In this document: piece after piece, positions 49,519 to 63,846 of the stretch | How the letters are laid out: each line of letters begins with the position of its first letter | Numbering within the stretch: position 1 is the first letter of the stretch | Assembly (NCBI RefSeq): GCF_905475345.1 | Contig: NC_066587.1 | Coordinates: 2,803,570-2,867,569 of the forward strand | Reading direction: 5' to 3' | Length of the DNA stretch: 64,000 nt | Source: Vespula vulgaris | Lineage: Eukaryota; Arthropoda; Insecta; Hymenoptera; Vespidae | The notes under the pieces: model-generated | The model's input: the letters and a program-made list of their open reading frames with translations, nothing else | Told to the model about the DNA's origin: nothing | Databases searched by the model: none | Made by a program: the position numbers and the translations under genes

Positions 49519-50623
49519 TTTTTTTCTTTCCTTTTCCCTTTCTCTTATTTTTTTAATTACGAGTTCAAACTAATTTTTCACAAATGGATAAATTCGTTTA
49601 ATAACTTTTATATAACTTTTATGTTGATAGAAAGTACAGGAGAATTTATCGTCCAATTGTTTTTTCTTTCTTTCTTTCTTTCTTTCTTTCCTTCCTTCCT
49701 TCTCTTATCATCGAAGTTTACTCTTAAATGAGTAGTAAAATATATCACACTCCTTTAAACGACAGTTTACAAAAAGAAAGGTCTTTAAAAAAAATGTTTA
49801 CAAAATTTAATGACTTTTTTAAATTTCATGATATATAAATAATTATTTTCGTAAAGTATGAATAATAATAATAATAACAATAATAATAATAATAAAACAA
49901 AAAAAGAGAAAAAAAGGAGGGAAAAAAGAAGAAAAAAAAATAGAAAAAAGAACGGAGAGACAATAAATTTGATTTATACAACGTGAATTTCTTTATCGAG
50001 GAAAAAAGCAGAGAGAGAGAAAGAGCTGAGAAATTTTTGTTTTCTTTTTTTCTTTTTCCAAGTAATAGCTGGCGAATCTCGGAGAGCGGACAGGGAGGAG
50101 TAGTAGGAGGGTAGGAGGGGTAGAAGTAGAAAGAGGAAAGGAAAGGAAGGATATTGAATTCAAGATAGATGTCTTTATTTAAATTTATAAACTCGCGATC
50201 GTGTGCCGGTAACGAAGGAGAACGAAGGACACGAAGGAGAGAAAAAGAGAGAAGGTGGTTGATAGGAGGGTGGTAGATAGGGAGAAGCGATTTAACTTTC
50301 ATTCGTCGAAATAAAAATGTGAAAAAGTGTGGTGGGCCTTTCGTGAGAAAGAAACGACTTCTTCTTTTCCGTCGTTTGAATCTCATTGGATTATAAACGG
50401 ATTATAAGTGGATGAGTTTGTTGACGAGAGTCGAAGGGTGTACTTTGAGCCGTAGGAACGTCCCTTAGGGCTCATTCTCTCTCTCTCTCTCTCTCTTTCT
50501 CCCGTTTTATTTCTCTTTTCGTCTTTCTTCGTACCACGTTTCGAATATCCGCCAAGGAAAACTTCGTTTTCTACTTATTAACGCGCGGTGTTAGCTCGCG
50601 GTTTTATTCGATCGATAAGGGAT

Positions 50624-50657
<34 letters not shown>

Positions 50658-50861
50658 ACTATCTATCTGTCTATCTATCTTTCTTCTTTCTGTATTTTTC
50701 GATAATGATTTCGTAGACACGTCTTTATCATAAAAATCAAAATGGTAAATAGAATCTTTCGAGTGGTGATTCGTTGTACACTATGAGTATACTTTAAAAA
50801 ATATGCTTTTAGGTAGTAAAAGTTAATAAGTTTTCTTTATATATGTACGTACATGCATGCT

Positions 50862-50862
<1 letters not shown>

Positions 50863-50905
<43 letters not shown>
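50863..50905. repeat. (TA)n microsatellite
   Basis: About 20 TA units. A comparable array lies at 52870-52908. Confidence 0.95.
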
Positions 50906-50907
<2 letters not shown>

Positions 50908-52868
50908 ATTTTCCTTATTTTATTCTTTTTTTTTCGTCGTTTAACGGCGAGAGATAAGCATATATAGCGTAATCGAGTACGGTAATACCTTCTAATCTTT
51001 GTTAGGTATGACCTAGTCGTACGTCTCATGCTACCGTCACGTTTTCAACATTTCATCATTGCAACTGATAAAACTATAAGATAGTATGTTTGCCTTTTGA
51101 TTTTACTAGTTGGAGGATACAGATGAAAGTGGTAGACGTTGGGTTTCTCTCATGAGGATTAGTATAATCTCTCTTGTACTCTATTCTAGTTCGACAGGTG
51201 TGCAGGCATAGCACGTAGTCTCTTATAGTATTCTGATTGCATATTCATTGAACTATATATTTTGTGTATGACGTAATAATAACTTATAGCGAAGGATACA
51301 TATATACTTGGTTTATACAATATATATATATACATAAACACGTAAAGACACAGATACAAACACACGTATACATATCATCGATCGTTAGAAACAACACGAC
51401 GATAAAAAGCGATAGAAAGCGCGATGGAATAAAAATTGCAAGTTAATCTATAAATGAAAATTTCTTGAATGACATTGGAGTCGTTTCCTACGTGATCGTA
51501 GTAACGATATTTTCTTCTTCACAAAATATTCTGAATATTCATGAAAATAATAATATTTTCTTGACCATGACAAATTCAAAACGTCATAGAATACCTCCGG
51601 GATAAAACAAAGTTGTGAAAGGGGTAAGTTAATATCCAGTGAAAAGTTCGTTCTAACCACCGGCTTATACGCTCAGAACGTTCATTCTGTTTATTTCTCA
51701 CTTTTGACGTTGCTTTTTCTCTGTCCTTTCTTCTGTCACTCATTCACCCATTCACTCATGCATTCATTTATTTATTCACTCGTTCGTTCATTCGTTCATT
51801 CATTCATTCATTCATTCATTCATTCTCTTTTTTTTTCTTGTATTTTCTGCTAATATTTGTAGATGATCTTTTCGAATGAAATCGAATGGTGGTTCTGTTC
51901 AAAATTCGAAATGTCAATATCCGAATCGTACACAATAGAAGCTACGTGTATCTATCAACGATCATTCGCTTTTTATCAAACGATTTTTGTTAACCGCATC
52001 GCAATAGTTTACGGCGCGTGACGTTACTACATTCGTTCTATCGATCTCAATCGAGTTATAATAATATTATCCTACGAATTACTGTTAATACAACTCACGG
52101 TATTTAAACGCACACGTGTGCCATCGTCGTTACGCTCGTTCGCGGCATTATTTAGGTCACGCTCGTGAAACATGGTCCATGATCGAACATTTTCGTTTTA
52201 ATCCTTTTCCGAGTTTTTGTCTCTCTTTCTCTTTCTCTCTCTCTCTCTCTCTCTTTGTATTTTTTTTCTATCATACAACCATCCATAGCAACCAAATAGA
52301 TCCGTCAGTAAACATCGTCTATCGAAAAAAAGCTTCGTTTTATAAAATTAAAAAAGTTCTCATCGATATTTCGTTGAAAATATATTAATAAATAAATATA
52401 TAAGTAAATAAATAAATAAAAGGAGAAAAGGAAAAAGCTATTATTGTATAAATCGAGATAAGGGTACTGCGTGTAGGATGAGTAAATGTTAGAGTACTTC
52501 GACGTACAGTAGTAGGTACAATGTTATATATCTATACATACGTGTATATAAGTAACATACATATCTGCATACGTATGGCTGGCTCATAGATTTTTTTCTT
52601 TCTTTTATTTTTTTCCTACTTTTTTCTACTTTTTTCTCCCCCCTTTTTTTTTTATTTTCCTTTTGCGTAGTGACAAGAAGAGAAAAGGGAGAGAGACGAG
52701 GCACAGCTATCTATACTGTAGGTAGCTTTTAGTTCGCTGTTAACGTTCTATGTATATCTACTAAGAGACTACTGTGCTCGATAGAATACATACATGCCAG
52801 GGAGCGGCACAAGTTCTATTGATTTCGAGTGAAGCCACTCGATCGGGGTTGAAACATTTTCATTTGAC

Positions 52869-52915
<47 letters not shown>

Positions 52916-53849
52916 CACGTGTAAATATATACGAACACATATATTTTCGTTTGGCCTTGGAGAAACATTGAAATCCTAGTTATTTCGAACTCTGTTTCTT
53001 TTACCTTTCCTATTTTTTTTCTTTTTTCTTCTTTTTTCTCGCTCTCAGTTGAAATGGTCAATACGATCGTTTAAACAGTGTTCTATTAAGTTACACTTGA
53101 AGTATGTAGCTAGTTTTCGAGTGGCTATTCGAAGGTCGAATAGACTTTTAGTAGCGAGATTAGGGGCGTGTCACGTAGGGTATGTTGGCGGTTGTAAGTA
53201 GGATGGGGAGTCATAAGTTATAAGTACGTGACATCGATGGCGGTACCGGATAATGTAAACCCTTGGTAACGACCGTATAAAACGTTGAATTCGATGTTCC
53301 TAGTAGTAATTCCGAACTCCTTTTCGGTATATCGACGCAATCCAGAAGTCAATTAATTAATAATTACCGATCGATTTTATTGCTTCCGTTCTTGCTCGTA
53401 TTTCTTTATCGTTCGTTGTCATCGCCGTACAAAATTAAATTAATCAATCAATCAATCAATTAATTAATTAATTATACAATCAATTAATTATTAATTCTAA
53501 TTATTCATTTGAAAGGGGGAAAACTTTATTCGGTACTTGCTAAATGGATAGAAATATTCGTTTCTATGGTGGAATATAATCGATACAGGAAGACACATTA
53601 AGGGGTTGTATGCTTGAACGCGTTCGTTATCCGGTACAATTATACGTTCATAATTAACGACATGATTCATAAACGAAATTTATCGTATTGGTCGAAGGTA
53701 TCAAATCGGTAAATAATTTATTTCTATTTCGACTTTGATAATAACTAACAATCCGAACGAACCATAATTTTTTCTTCTTCTTCTTCTTCTTTTTTAAAAG
53801 ATCATTCGCTTCTTTACTTTATCTTTTTTTGTCTCTTTTTTTTTACAAC

Positions 53850-53881
53850 ACAGACAGACAGACAGATAGATAGATAGATAC

Positions 53882-53927
<46 letters not shown>

Positions 53928-53928
53928 G
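53850..53928. repeat. GACA/GATA tetranucleotide array
   Basis: Three GACA units and then about 16 GATA units with one CATA, the longest GATA array here. Confidence 0.95.
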
Positions 53929-54649
53929 TCACGTAGAGGGACACGAGAATCGTTTTTCCAAAATTTCACGGTCTGCTTCCGCTTGTAGAGGAAGAGGAGA
54001 GAGAGGTAAACCATCCTTCGATTTCCTCCGGCTCGAAAATTTGATTCGTTTCCTCGAAGCGACATGTAGTGCTTACCATGGGTTAGGAAACGCATTATCG
54101 ATGTAAATTCGATAGAGATGGATGGATAGAAAGAGAGAGAAAGAGAAAGAGAGAGAGAGATAAGACGAGAGAATCGCAAGATGGGAAAATGTCGTGGGCC
54201 ACGAACCGTAGGTTATCTCGTTTTGTCGAGAAGGGAGGACAAGCGTTATGAGATCCGTTCACGAACCGTGTTCACGCCCATACATACACCTTTACACAAG
54301 GGCTATTTGTGTATGTGCCATTTGCTTTTTCGAACGTGACTCGATCGGGCTCGAACGTGCAAGCTTCTTCTGACTTGCGAGATAACGTGGGATATGCGAC
54401 GAAAGCTTTTCGATCGGATCACGCGGAGTCGTGAAAGGCGTGTTTTCGAATCTCTTTTCTAAACCGCCCTCCTCTCTTTCTACCCCCTTTTTTTTATTTT
54501 TATATGCTCGTGGCTATAAGCAAAAAGAGCGAGCGTGCTTGGGAAATTGAAAGGAGTAAGTAAGCTTTTCGAATACTCGAAAATATTGGAATACAGTTGG
54601 TTTCTTATTTCAAAATTTCTGCCTTACGAATTGTTATTTTAAAGTAAAT

Positions 54650-54652
<3 letters not shown>

Positions 54653-54695
<43 letters not shown>
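54653..54695. repeat. (CT)n microsatellite
   Basis: About 21 CT units. Confidence 0.95.
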
Positions 54696-54699
<4 letters not shown>

Positions 54700-56763
54700 A
54701 TTTCTATTTCTTTCTTTCTTTTCTTTTTTTTTGTACGATGATACCCATGAATTTTTATGTTTGATTAAATGTAACATTAATTTGATATCATATTAATCGT
54801 GTTAAGAAACGATAAATCGAGAAAATGATTTCTTAATTGACGAATTTCTAAAATTTCATGAAAGAGAACTCGAAGTTAATTGATTTTTTATGAAGGGGAA
54901 ATATATACATTTCATTCTTGTTTTACATTTCCTTTCAAATACTTATGTATTTCGATTATAAAAATCTTAAAGATAAAAATTTGAATGATACTTTCTCTCT
55001 CTCTTTCTCTCTTTTTCTCTCTTTCCTCTCTTTCCTTTTTGTCTTTTAATCCGTTTATCTCACTAAAATCGTCAAATCGTCATCGAAGAAAAATCGAGTT
55101 TCATGTATTTTTTATTCTCTTGTCCGAAGCAAAAACTTCCCTTTGCAAGACTATTTTTTTTAAGTGAATTATTGGGAAATACTCGAGCCGATGCTAACTC
55201 GGTTACAATGGTCGGCTTTAAATGGATACCCGATGCTCTGTTTTCCGTAGCGTATGTTACCAATTTTAGATGTCCATATGTATTCCAGTTGGTTAGGTAG
55301 TAGTTGTAATAGTAGTAGTAGTAGTAGTAAGGTTGTCGTAATAGCGCTGGAGAATCAATGGATCGGTGAGAACAGTTGATTAGCCAAATCAAACGAGGTC
55401 CATGCAATTTTCTCTTCTTTCAATTAAATCAGCTACGATTTCTCGTAGCTTTTTTTTTTTAACGATTATCATCGAAACGATATTTCTCAAATAATATATA
55501 TAATATATAATATAATATAATATATGTAATATATATAAAAAAAAAATATATTTTTTTTCTTAAACACATACGATTTTATCCGATTCATTATTGATTTAAA
55601 AATTTCGATAAATTCGAAGAGAACTCGTCCTTAACAAAAACTATAATTTCGTTTCCTTGTCACGGAGTATACAAACGTCTCACTATGTAAATAGTTATTC
55701 GGAGTCACATAATCCTCGTCTTACACATGCACATGCACACATATATATAGACAGAGGATATATACAATCACATACAAGATATATGTATACGTTCAAGCCA
55801 AAAACAAGAAACACGAATAAAGGATCTCTGAGTTTGTCGACGGATTTGTGGCTTACTTCGTATTTCTCTTTCGTCCGAGTACGTAGTCGACGAGAGTATT
55901 TCGCGTTTAACCGCCGAACTTATCGAGCTTCTGACAACAAGCGTATGTAAAACCGAGATATCTTTGCTTTCTGATCCGACGAGATTTCGTTCCATTATTT
56001 TTACGAATAACAAAATTTATTTGAAATCCAAACGATGATTACTTAATTAATGAATCAATTAATTGAATAATTAATTTATTAATTATCTCATTTGTAATAA
56101 TTTTCCTTCATTTTCGCTCACTTAAATTTCATAAATAATTTGAACGAAGGAAAAAAAGAAAGAAATTTGATTCTTGATCTGCTCGTATTCCATTTCGAAT
56201 TTATAAATTTTATCATTAAACTTGCTTGAATAAAATAGAAAAGATTCGTTAAAACCAACGAGAGTTTCTAATACTTAATAATTCTCGTAAAGTATCATTC
56301 AAGAGAGTGAGAAAATGAGAAGAGGAGAAACGAAGCACTAGGAATATCGAAAAAGGCTGACTATTTGAAGAGGGGAAAGCAGTTCATTCGTTAATATTAC
56401 TTTTCTCTTTAATGATTCATTTATGAACAGACAATGCGACATTTCTTTCTCTTACTCTTCTTAAATCCTCCTGTTTCCAACGTAAATGGCGTTACATTAT
56501 TATTCAGCGAAATACCGCTTGCCTCGGGCAGTGCACTCATAAAAATAAAGAGATAGAAAGAGAGAAAGAGAAGAAGAGAGAGAGAGAGAGAGACATACGA
56601 TTAAAAGATACATTTTACTTTATCATTTTAATAAAAAATGCAAGACGTGCGCGTGTGTACGCATTACACCGATGTAATTTCGTACGGGAATAACTATAAT
56701 GAAAATTTATGTGTAAGTATGGTTGTAGAGTCAAAAGAAAAAGACAGAGAGACAGCAGAGAAA

Positions 56764-56766
<3 letters not shown>

Positions 56767-56814
<48 letters not shown>
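56767..56814. repeat. (TA)n microsatellite
   Basis: About 24 TA units. A second array lies at 57077-57109. Confidence 0.95.
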
Positions 56815-56821
<7 letters not shown>

Positions 56822-57073
56822 CGTATGTATAAAGTAGGAGTAAATGAAACTGACACAGCTACATACACACACACACGCGCATTCGTAGAAACCAAGGAAC
56901 ACTAACAAGAAAGTTTTAGTCGTCGACCAAGACCAAAGGAATTTTCTCGGACGTAAGATCAATCGCCAGAAAGTTAGTCAGTTTCGAACGTAATATCGAT
57001 CATGTTCACCTAACTAAATAGTAAGTTAGATAACGTCTTTGAAATGTACCCTTTTATCATTGAATGAACGGCA

Positions 57074-57110
<37 letters not shown>

Positions 57111-57267
57111 CTTTTTCCTTTTTTTCTTCTTCTTTGATTTAAAAATCATACGATTAGACATTTAATTTTCTCTGGTAGAAATTCTATTAATTCTTCTCGT
57201 CCCTTTATACGTTACGTGTAACACAACGAGGACAGAGAATAAAGGACGTAGGACCGTAAATAAAGTC

Positions 57268-57270
<3 letters not shown>

Positions 57271-57317
<47 letters not shown>
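57271..57317. repeat. (CT)n microsatellite
   Basis: About 23 CT units. Confidence 0.95.
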
Positions 57318-57323
<6 letters not shown>

Positions 57324-57826
57324 TTCTATCTTTCCCTTTAGTTCCTTAGTTTTCGTGGAGCAAACACAATCCAATTCCATTCTTCGTGCATTCAGGAGAC
57401 GTCGTGGTGGATCCACCAAACGAAGCCGTCGAAATTCGATCGAATTTAGAGAGAAGAGAGAGAGAGAGAGAGAGGGACTATGCTTGAATCCTAGCTGATC
57501 TCGTCAAGAGAAAGCGAAGATGTGAGTCAGACATCCGTTACTTCGAAAGGTGCGACAGGGCTTGCTTATCTGGTATTAAATTGATCCCAATGTACCTTTG
57601 GAAAGGAACGAGACGTTGTCTTGTCCTATCTCAAGCGATATTAACAACAAACGATAAGGTTTCACTGTGTTAGTAAGAAATGGATGGGTAGATACGTAGA
57701 GAGAAAAAGAAAAGTATATATATGTATTATACATACATTTAACATGGAATACGATTATAAAAATACGAACTTGTGGAACGAATTTAACGAGATTTCGGTT
57801 CAGTTAAATTTCTAATGTCAATGAGA

Positions 57827-57866
57827 TAGACAGATAGATAGATAGATAGATAGATGGGTGGATAGG

Positions 57867-57916
<50 letters not shown>
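57827..57916. repeat. (GATA)n plus (GA)n compound array
   Basis: GACA, GATA and GGATAG units followed by about 22 GA units; same architecture as the array at 41571. Confidence 0.95.
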
Positions 57917-57920
<4 letters not shown>

Positions 57921-59562
57921 AAGAAAAGAAAAAGAGAGAGAAAAAGAAAAATCCAAAGGACGAATTGGCATCCAACGTTGACCGAGCCGACCTAGATTCG
58001 TTCAGTGAACCCTTCTATCCTTCTCCTTGCCTCGGCTCATCTAGTTTTCCCACATAAATGGAAAAAGCTACGGCGAGGCCTCGGCATCGGCTTATCCAAT
58101 TTTTAAAAGGCCTCGGTGAGATACGGCCGACCTATTCGAGATCCTCTATTTCGACTCTCAAGTTTATTAAATATTTACTTAAATATATTTTACTTTTCGC
58201 GAGGAGAAGATAGCTCTCATGTCTCATGGTTTTACGATCCGTAACAAATCTTCTCGCTACGTAATTTACGAGATTATTATTTGTTGTTTCTTGTGTAAAG
58301 AAAAAGGAAGAAAGAGATAGGGAGTGAGAGAGAAAGAGAAATACTGTGAAACATTTCTCTATTAAACTTAGGTAACATTCGTGATTGTGGTCATACCAAC
58401 GGAGAAAATTCGATTAATATTGATAAAAAGCTTCATTATAGATTCTTCCAGAAGAACGAGTTATGGGAATTGAAACGTCAAAGTACGAGAAAAGAATTGT
58501 TAAAAATGGAGGATCGAAGAAAATTCGTTTACATTCATTCGGTTTAATTGAACGATTTCTTTTCTTTCTTTCTTTTTCTTTCCTCTCTTTGTTAAGATAG
58601 ACCGACTCGTATGAAAATGAGTAGATGATGTAGAAAATACTTGTCGTTACATAACACGTATAATAAATTTAACATTCGATCCTCCCTTTCATGGATAATA
58701 TTTTAACACGAAGTGCGAATTTTCTTCGAAAACATATATTTAATATTATATTCAAAAATTTAACGACTAATGACATTAATTACTTATTTAACGATTATCA
58801 ATAACGAGAATGCAATCATAAATAAGAGATCAAATATTTTCCCATTTAATGGTCAATATGTTTAATTTAGCGTGATATTTGAAATAATAGTTTATAACGA
58901 TCGATACTATTTATATAACGTCTCTGTAGAAATAAAGAATAATTTTGGCCCCGTTATAAAATATTTAATATCACTCGTATTCCGGTTTAAGTATATCGGA
59001 AAAATATAAATATTTATAGGATCTAAATTTCACGGCTGAGAGTCGTGTAATATGATTTCTTTTTCGTTCTTTCTATTTTTATTATTTTTATTTTATTGTA
59101 TAATTTCATTTATTTATTTATCCTTTTTTATTTTTTTGAGAATACCGGGATGCGAGAAAGGTAAATACAAGCTCGATAGAAGTCACATTTCGAAAGGATC
59201 ATCGAAGATAAAATAAAAAGAGAAAAGGAACTTGGGAGTTTCGTTGGTGGTTCTCGGAATTCAGTTGTACTCTTTTCTCTTTCTTTCTGAGTTTCTGAGT
59301 TTCTCTCAGTTTCATAGAAACAGGTTGATAGACGGACACGACGATTGGACAAGTCGAACTCTCTTTTTTATCCTATGTGTCCCCTGCTTTCGATCCCTGC
59401 TTTCGACTCGCACTTTTCTCCTTTCCTCTTTTGTGTTGTTCTTTGGATTTCTCGTTCCCGCGAAAATTGAATTTCCATGATGTAGATTCCGAAACGTGAA
59501 CATTGATTCACGTTTGAATTTACTCTCGTCGGAGAGTAGCTCGTATCTATTCGTTCGTTTCG

Positions 59563-59600
<38 letters not shown>

Positions 59601-62019
59601 TGTGTGTGTGTTTCTGTTCTAATCCAGACTCCTTCTCTTTTTATTTTCGTTGAAAGGTGCGTAGGTTTCGTTCGTAGAACGAAACGAGACGTGCGGTGCA
59701 CGTAGAGTCATCATACTCCTACACGATATCTCCTGAACATTAATAGCGTACGTATTGCATAATACCGAGCGAAAAACAGCGAAGATGTGTTAGATATCCT
59801 CTGCGTGTTGTTTTTTCATTTTTTTCTAACAATAACAGATAGTTTGAAAACTTTATCAAAGATTGATTTTTATTTCGTTTTATCGAAATATTTTTTTATC
59901 GTCTTTTTACATATGTACATACACACACACACGCACAATATTATATCTTTGTCTAATTCATATTTTATATAATCTAATAAATAAATTTATCATTATCTTA
60001 ATATTTCATAATAATGACATATATATTGTATAATCAAAACAAGTTTTCTTACTTCATCTAAATCATAGCTTATCAATCTCACCTCGTATTTCTTCTTCGT
60101 GATTCGATATTTCATCGGCATGATAATGAAATTTCTTTTTATCGGCATCTAGATAGTATGAAAGAGAGTCTCTACTATTCCACGTAATGTTCCACAAAAT
60201 GCTCGATTTTTATCTCCCTTGGCAGTCTCCTCGTCGCTTTCTTTCTCTCTATCTCTCTCTCTCTCTCTCTTACTCGACGAAGGAAACTTTTACTTCCGTT
60301 TCCGTTCCGAGAGAAAAATCTTTGGACTTGTACCATTCTCCTATCTCGATCATACTCCTTGTCTCTCTCTTCTTTTCATCCTCTCTCTATCTGTCTCTCT
60401 CTCTCTCTCTCTCTCTTCCTTTTCTTTTCCAATTTCTAAAACGTTGTTCGCTTTACGAAGAGCCGCCGTTCGAGGAACGTCAGAATCCGATAAATTCTCA
60501 GGACACGTTCCTGCGATCGTAAAGCAGGTTTCGATGCGAGAGGATGCCTGTTAGAGTACAGAGGACTTGCCCAGCTTCGTCTAGCAATTTCTACTTCGTC
60601 GATAGTCGACTTCTTCGATCCTTCCTCTACCTTGGCATCTTTTCACACACACACACATACATAGGACACACAAACATACTTTCTCTCTTTCTTTCTATTT
60701 TTTTTTGCACTTCTCTCTTGTTCGTTCTTTAGTTTTCACAATGGAGGAAGTTTCTTCAACTTCGTTGTTGAAAAGCGACCTCGAATCATGAGAGATAATT
60801 AGAGCAAGTTGAACGCATACTGTTGCCGTATAGAAGTGCGGAACAGTAACGCAGCATCAACCGACTCCTGTACGAGTACCTTTGCTTGGCATCGTGAGAG
60901 ACCTTAATAGCGCTACGAAACCACATCCATCTTGCCGATGTTCGTGAAATCGTCACAGTGAATCGGTATACCTTCGTGGTTTACGTTGAAATGCCGTGTA
61001 AAGCTCTGGGAGCATGAATATCGAGGACAATTCAGGAAGAACGAATAGTCGACGGAACTGAAATTTCTACTCCTTGTGATTATTCAAGTCGCTCTATTTT
61101 TTTTCTATCCACTTTAATTTTCGAGACCCATTTAAAACGATCCACGGTATTTTAATGCTTTTCGTTTACCATTGCTCCTTTTTTATATCTTCTTTTATTT
61201 TCTTTTTTAATCTTTTTTTTTATCTTTCTTTTCTTTTCACATCGATCAAATCATCCGCGCGAACGTAATTGATTTGTCGTGAGTACGTGTTTAATGAATT
61301 GAAAGATATTGACGTTGCTGCAACAAGAACGTCGTTAATCATTTCACGAAATTTTAGGATTCTCCTCTCCCTCTCTCTCTCTCTCTCTCTCTTTCTCCTT
61401 CTCCTCGACCAATATCTATGTCCCCAGTTAATTAATTTGAATTATTTATGGACGTATGAACTGATGTATATTGTATTATTATTGAAATAATATATACACA
61501 ATTTATGATAAAGGAATACAAAGGAAGAATAAGCACGAATAGGTCATAGAATAGAGATGATAAAGTTCGTATTTCCGACTAGCTAACTTCTGTTGGTTGG
61601 ATCGATGGATTTCAACTTTAAAATTCGCTACAGCTTAAATAACGAATCGCGCAAGCGCATCGTATTCCATTCGTCTGGCTTTGATCGTTTATCCGTCAAA
61701 TAAATATTACTTGGGTTTTACATTTACTTTCTTTTTTTCCTTTTTTCTGTTTTTCGTATAATGCTGGGAATGGATTTTTGGATGAACGTTTTAGCGAAAC
61801 GTGGAATACACTGTTTGCAAAGTTCTACCGTACTTTAATGTTTCAAAGAAGAAATTATTTATTACAGCAATATATATTATAATATAACATAGTAATATTC
61901 GAGAATAAAAATATTCCGAGCATATGCGAAATTTTCAAAGAAAGTATTTCATTATGAAATCGTATAGATGTAATATAGGATAATTGAAATTCCTTTCGAT
62001 GAAAAATAAGAGAAAAGAC

Positions 62020-62022
<3 letters not shown>

Positions 62023-62052
<30 letters not shown>
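62023..62052. repeat. Poly(A) tract of about 30 bases
   Basis: The longest A homopolymer in the window. It has no recognisable retrotransposon body upstream and no obvious target-site duplication, so it is listed only as a homopolymer. Confidence 0.9.
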
Positions 62053-62054
<2 letters not shown>

Positions 62055-63536
62055 CAGAGATTGGAATTAGACGATTATTCATACAACATGATTTTTCGAA
62101 GTATTCCTTTAAATCGCGGATTATTTTACGAGGAAAAGGTCATAGAGTCAGTCTTCGTTAAACTTTGCTCAAACATCTCGAAGGTCGAGAAATTCTTAAG
62201 AACATCGTACAAGAGAAAGAAGGAAAGAGAGAGAGAGAGAGAGAAAGAGGGAGGGAGAAGGTAGCAAACACGCGTCTAGGAAAGGTAAACGTCGCGCGAG
62301 CATATTTTTCAATCGGCTTTCAATTCGCGACGAAAAAAAGTGAAAAAAAAAAGGAAAAAAAAAACAAGAAAGAGAGAAAGAAAAGAAAAAACGATTCCTC
62401 TTTAACGCGCGCGCGAAAGTGCGTGATGATTTTTCGCGAATTCGTTTCGCTGCATTAAAAAGAAGAAAAAAGCGACAAGAAAGAAAGAAGAAAAGAAAGA
62501 AAAGGAAGAAAAAAGGACACAAAACGAAATTGAAAGGAATTGAAAGGAATTGAAAGGATTTGGGAAAATGAATTTATGTATATATATATATATATATACA
62601 TATATACAGGGTGTTGTGTACATCGGGTGGTAAGCGACGACGCGCGTTTCCCTTTTATAAGAGAAAAATACGCTCGTAGATCATTTCGACGTTGGAACGT
62701 TCGCGAGCTTTTCTGAGCTTTCGCTCGGAGCTTCCTGCACGTGACTTTTTCACGGTGTCGCATCGGTTGTCTAGTATATGACGTTGCTCTAGTATATAAC
62801 GCATTACATGTTTCAATTCAACGCGAATGCTATTTCTACCACGCTACGGACGAGTCTTCTCTTTCTATAGCTACATATTTCTCTCTATTTCTCTTTGCTT
62901 TCTCTTTCCTACGTTTGGTTATCCATACTCGTTTCATTCGAAACCGAAGCCTCTTTAGTTCTCAGCTTTCCTTTTGTATAGATTCATACGACCGATAGAT
63001 GGATCAGAGTTTCTTAAAGCCAACGTGAAAATACGCGAAAAGTAATTTAACTAAATACTACTTACCTATGTATGTACATTTTTTTTTTTTTTTAATTAAA
63101 ATCAAATTGTCGAGTTTCATTAGTTCGCGAGAAAGTTCGTTCGTTATCGAAAACGAAAAAAATGTAGCTGTTTCGATATTAACAAAAAGAGAAAACAAAA
63201 GGAGAAAAGAAAAATCGTTAAATGTATGTAAATCGGAAAATACAAATCTTTCCATTTGACTTGGAGAACGAGAGCATTTTCTAAGAACGAAATCCATACT
63301 CGCATTATTTCTAGATATCTAAAAAAAAACATTGGCATTTATCGTGCTCGAATTGTTCGAATATGATCGAAAGGAAATCATTTTGAGAAGGAGGAAAAAC
63401 GATATACCTAGTTTCGTTCGGTGATCATCGTGGCATACGTGGAAGTGATCCAACTGCTGGTTACGTTTCTTCGGGGGGATGTAACTTGTTCCAAAGTCTC
63501 GTCGTAGCTTGAATGAAAACGTCGAGAGGAAAGAGG

Positions 63537-63554
63537 GAAAGAGAGAGACAGAGA

Positions 63555-63621
<67 letters not shown>
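63537..63621. repeat. (GA)n microsatellite with GACA units
   Basis: About 40 GA units with two GACAGA interruptions. A (CTGT)n array follows at 63709-63734. Confidence 0.95.
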
Positions 63622-63628
<7 letters not shown>

Positions 63629-63800
63629 CGAATTTTCTGTTTCCTCGGCTGCTCGACTCCGTCTCCTTGCTCTTTACACTTTATGACTTTCGCGGTCTAC
63701 GTTTTCTCTGTCTGTCTGTCTGTCTGTCTGTCTGTGTGTCTGTCTCTATCTCACTCTCTCTCTTTCTCGAGTATTTCCTCTTTCTCTCGTCCTATTTCAG

Positions 63801-63846
63801 TACGCGGTTGCACCTCGACAGCCATGGGATGTAAATGTCACGTGTC
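63801..63846 (+). CDS. Weak exon candidate with MGCKC start
   Basis: A long pyrimidine tract ends in cctatttcag, then comes an ATG at 63824 in an excellent context (GCCATGGG) that reads MGCKCHVS before TAA, or continues through a donor at TC|GTAAAA. Met-Gly-Cys with a further Cys is the pattern of N-myristoylated and palmitoylated proteins. The evidence is only motif-level and the segment is near the window end. Confidence 0.2.

Noticed and set aside
49826..50386. Minus-strand ORF of 186 codons
   Set aside because: Phe/Leu/Ser/Tyr-rich translation of A/G-rich and AAT-repeat sequence; no domain, no splice logic, composition follows the repeats.
60430..60556. Possible exon reading RRAAVRGTSESDKFSGHVP before a GTAAAG donor
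   Set aside because: No convincing acceptor at its 5' edge, two overlapping frames are equally open, and neither resembles a known protein.
62023..62052. Poly(A) tract as a possible retrotransposon or processed-pseudogene tail
   Set aside because: No coding remnant, no AATAAA at a fitting distance and no flanking duplication could be found.
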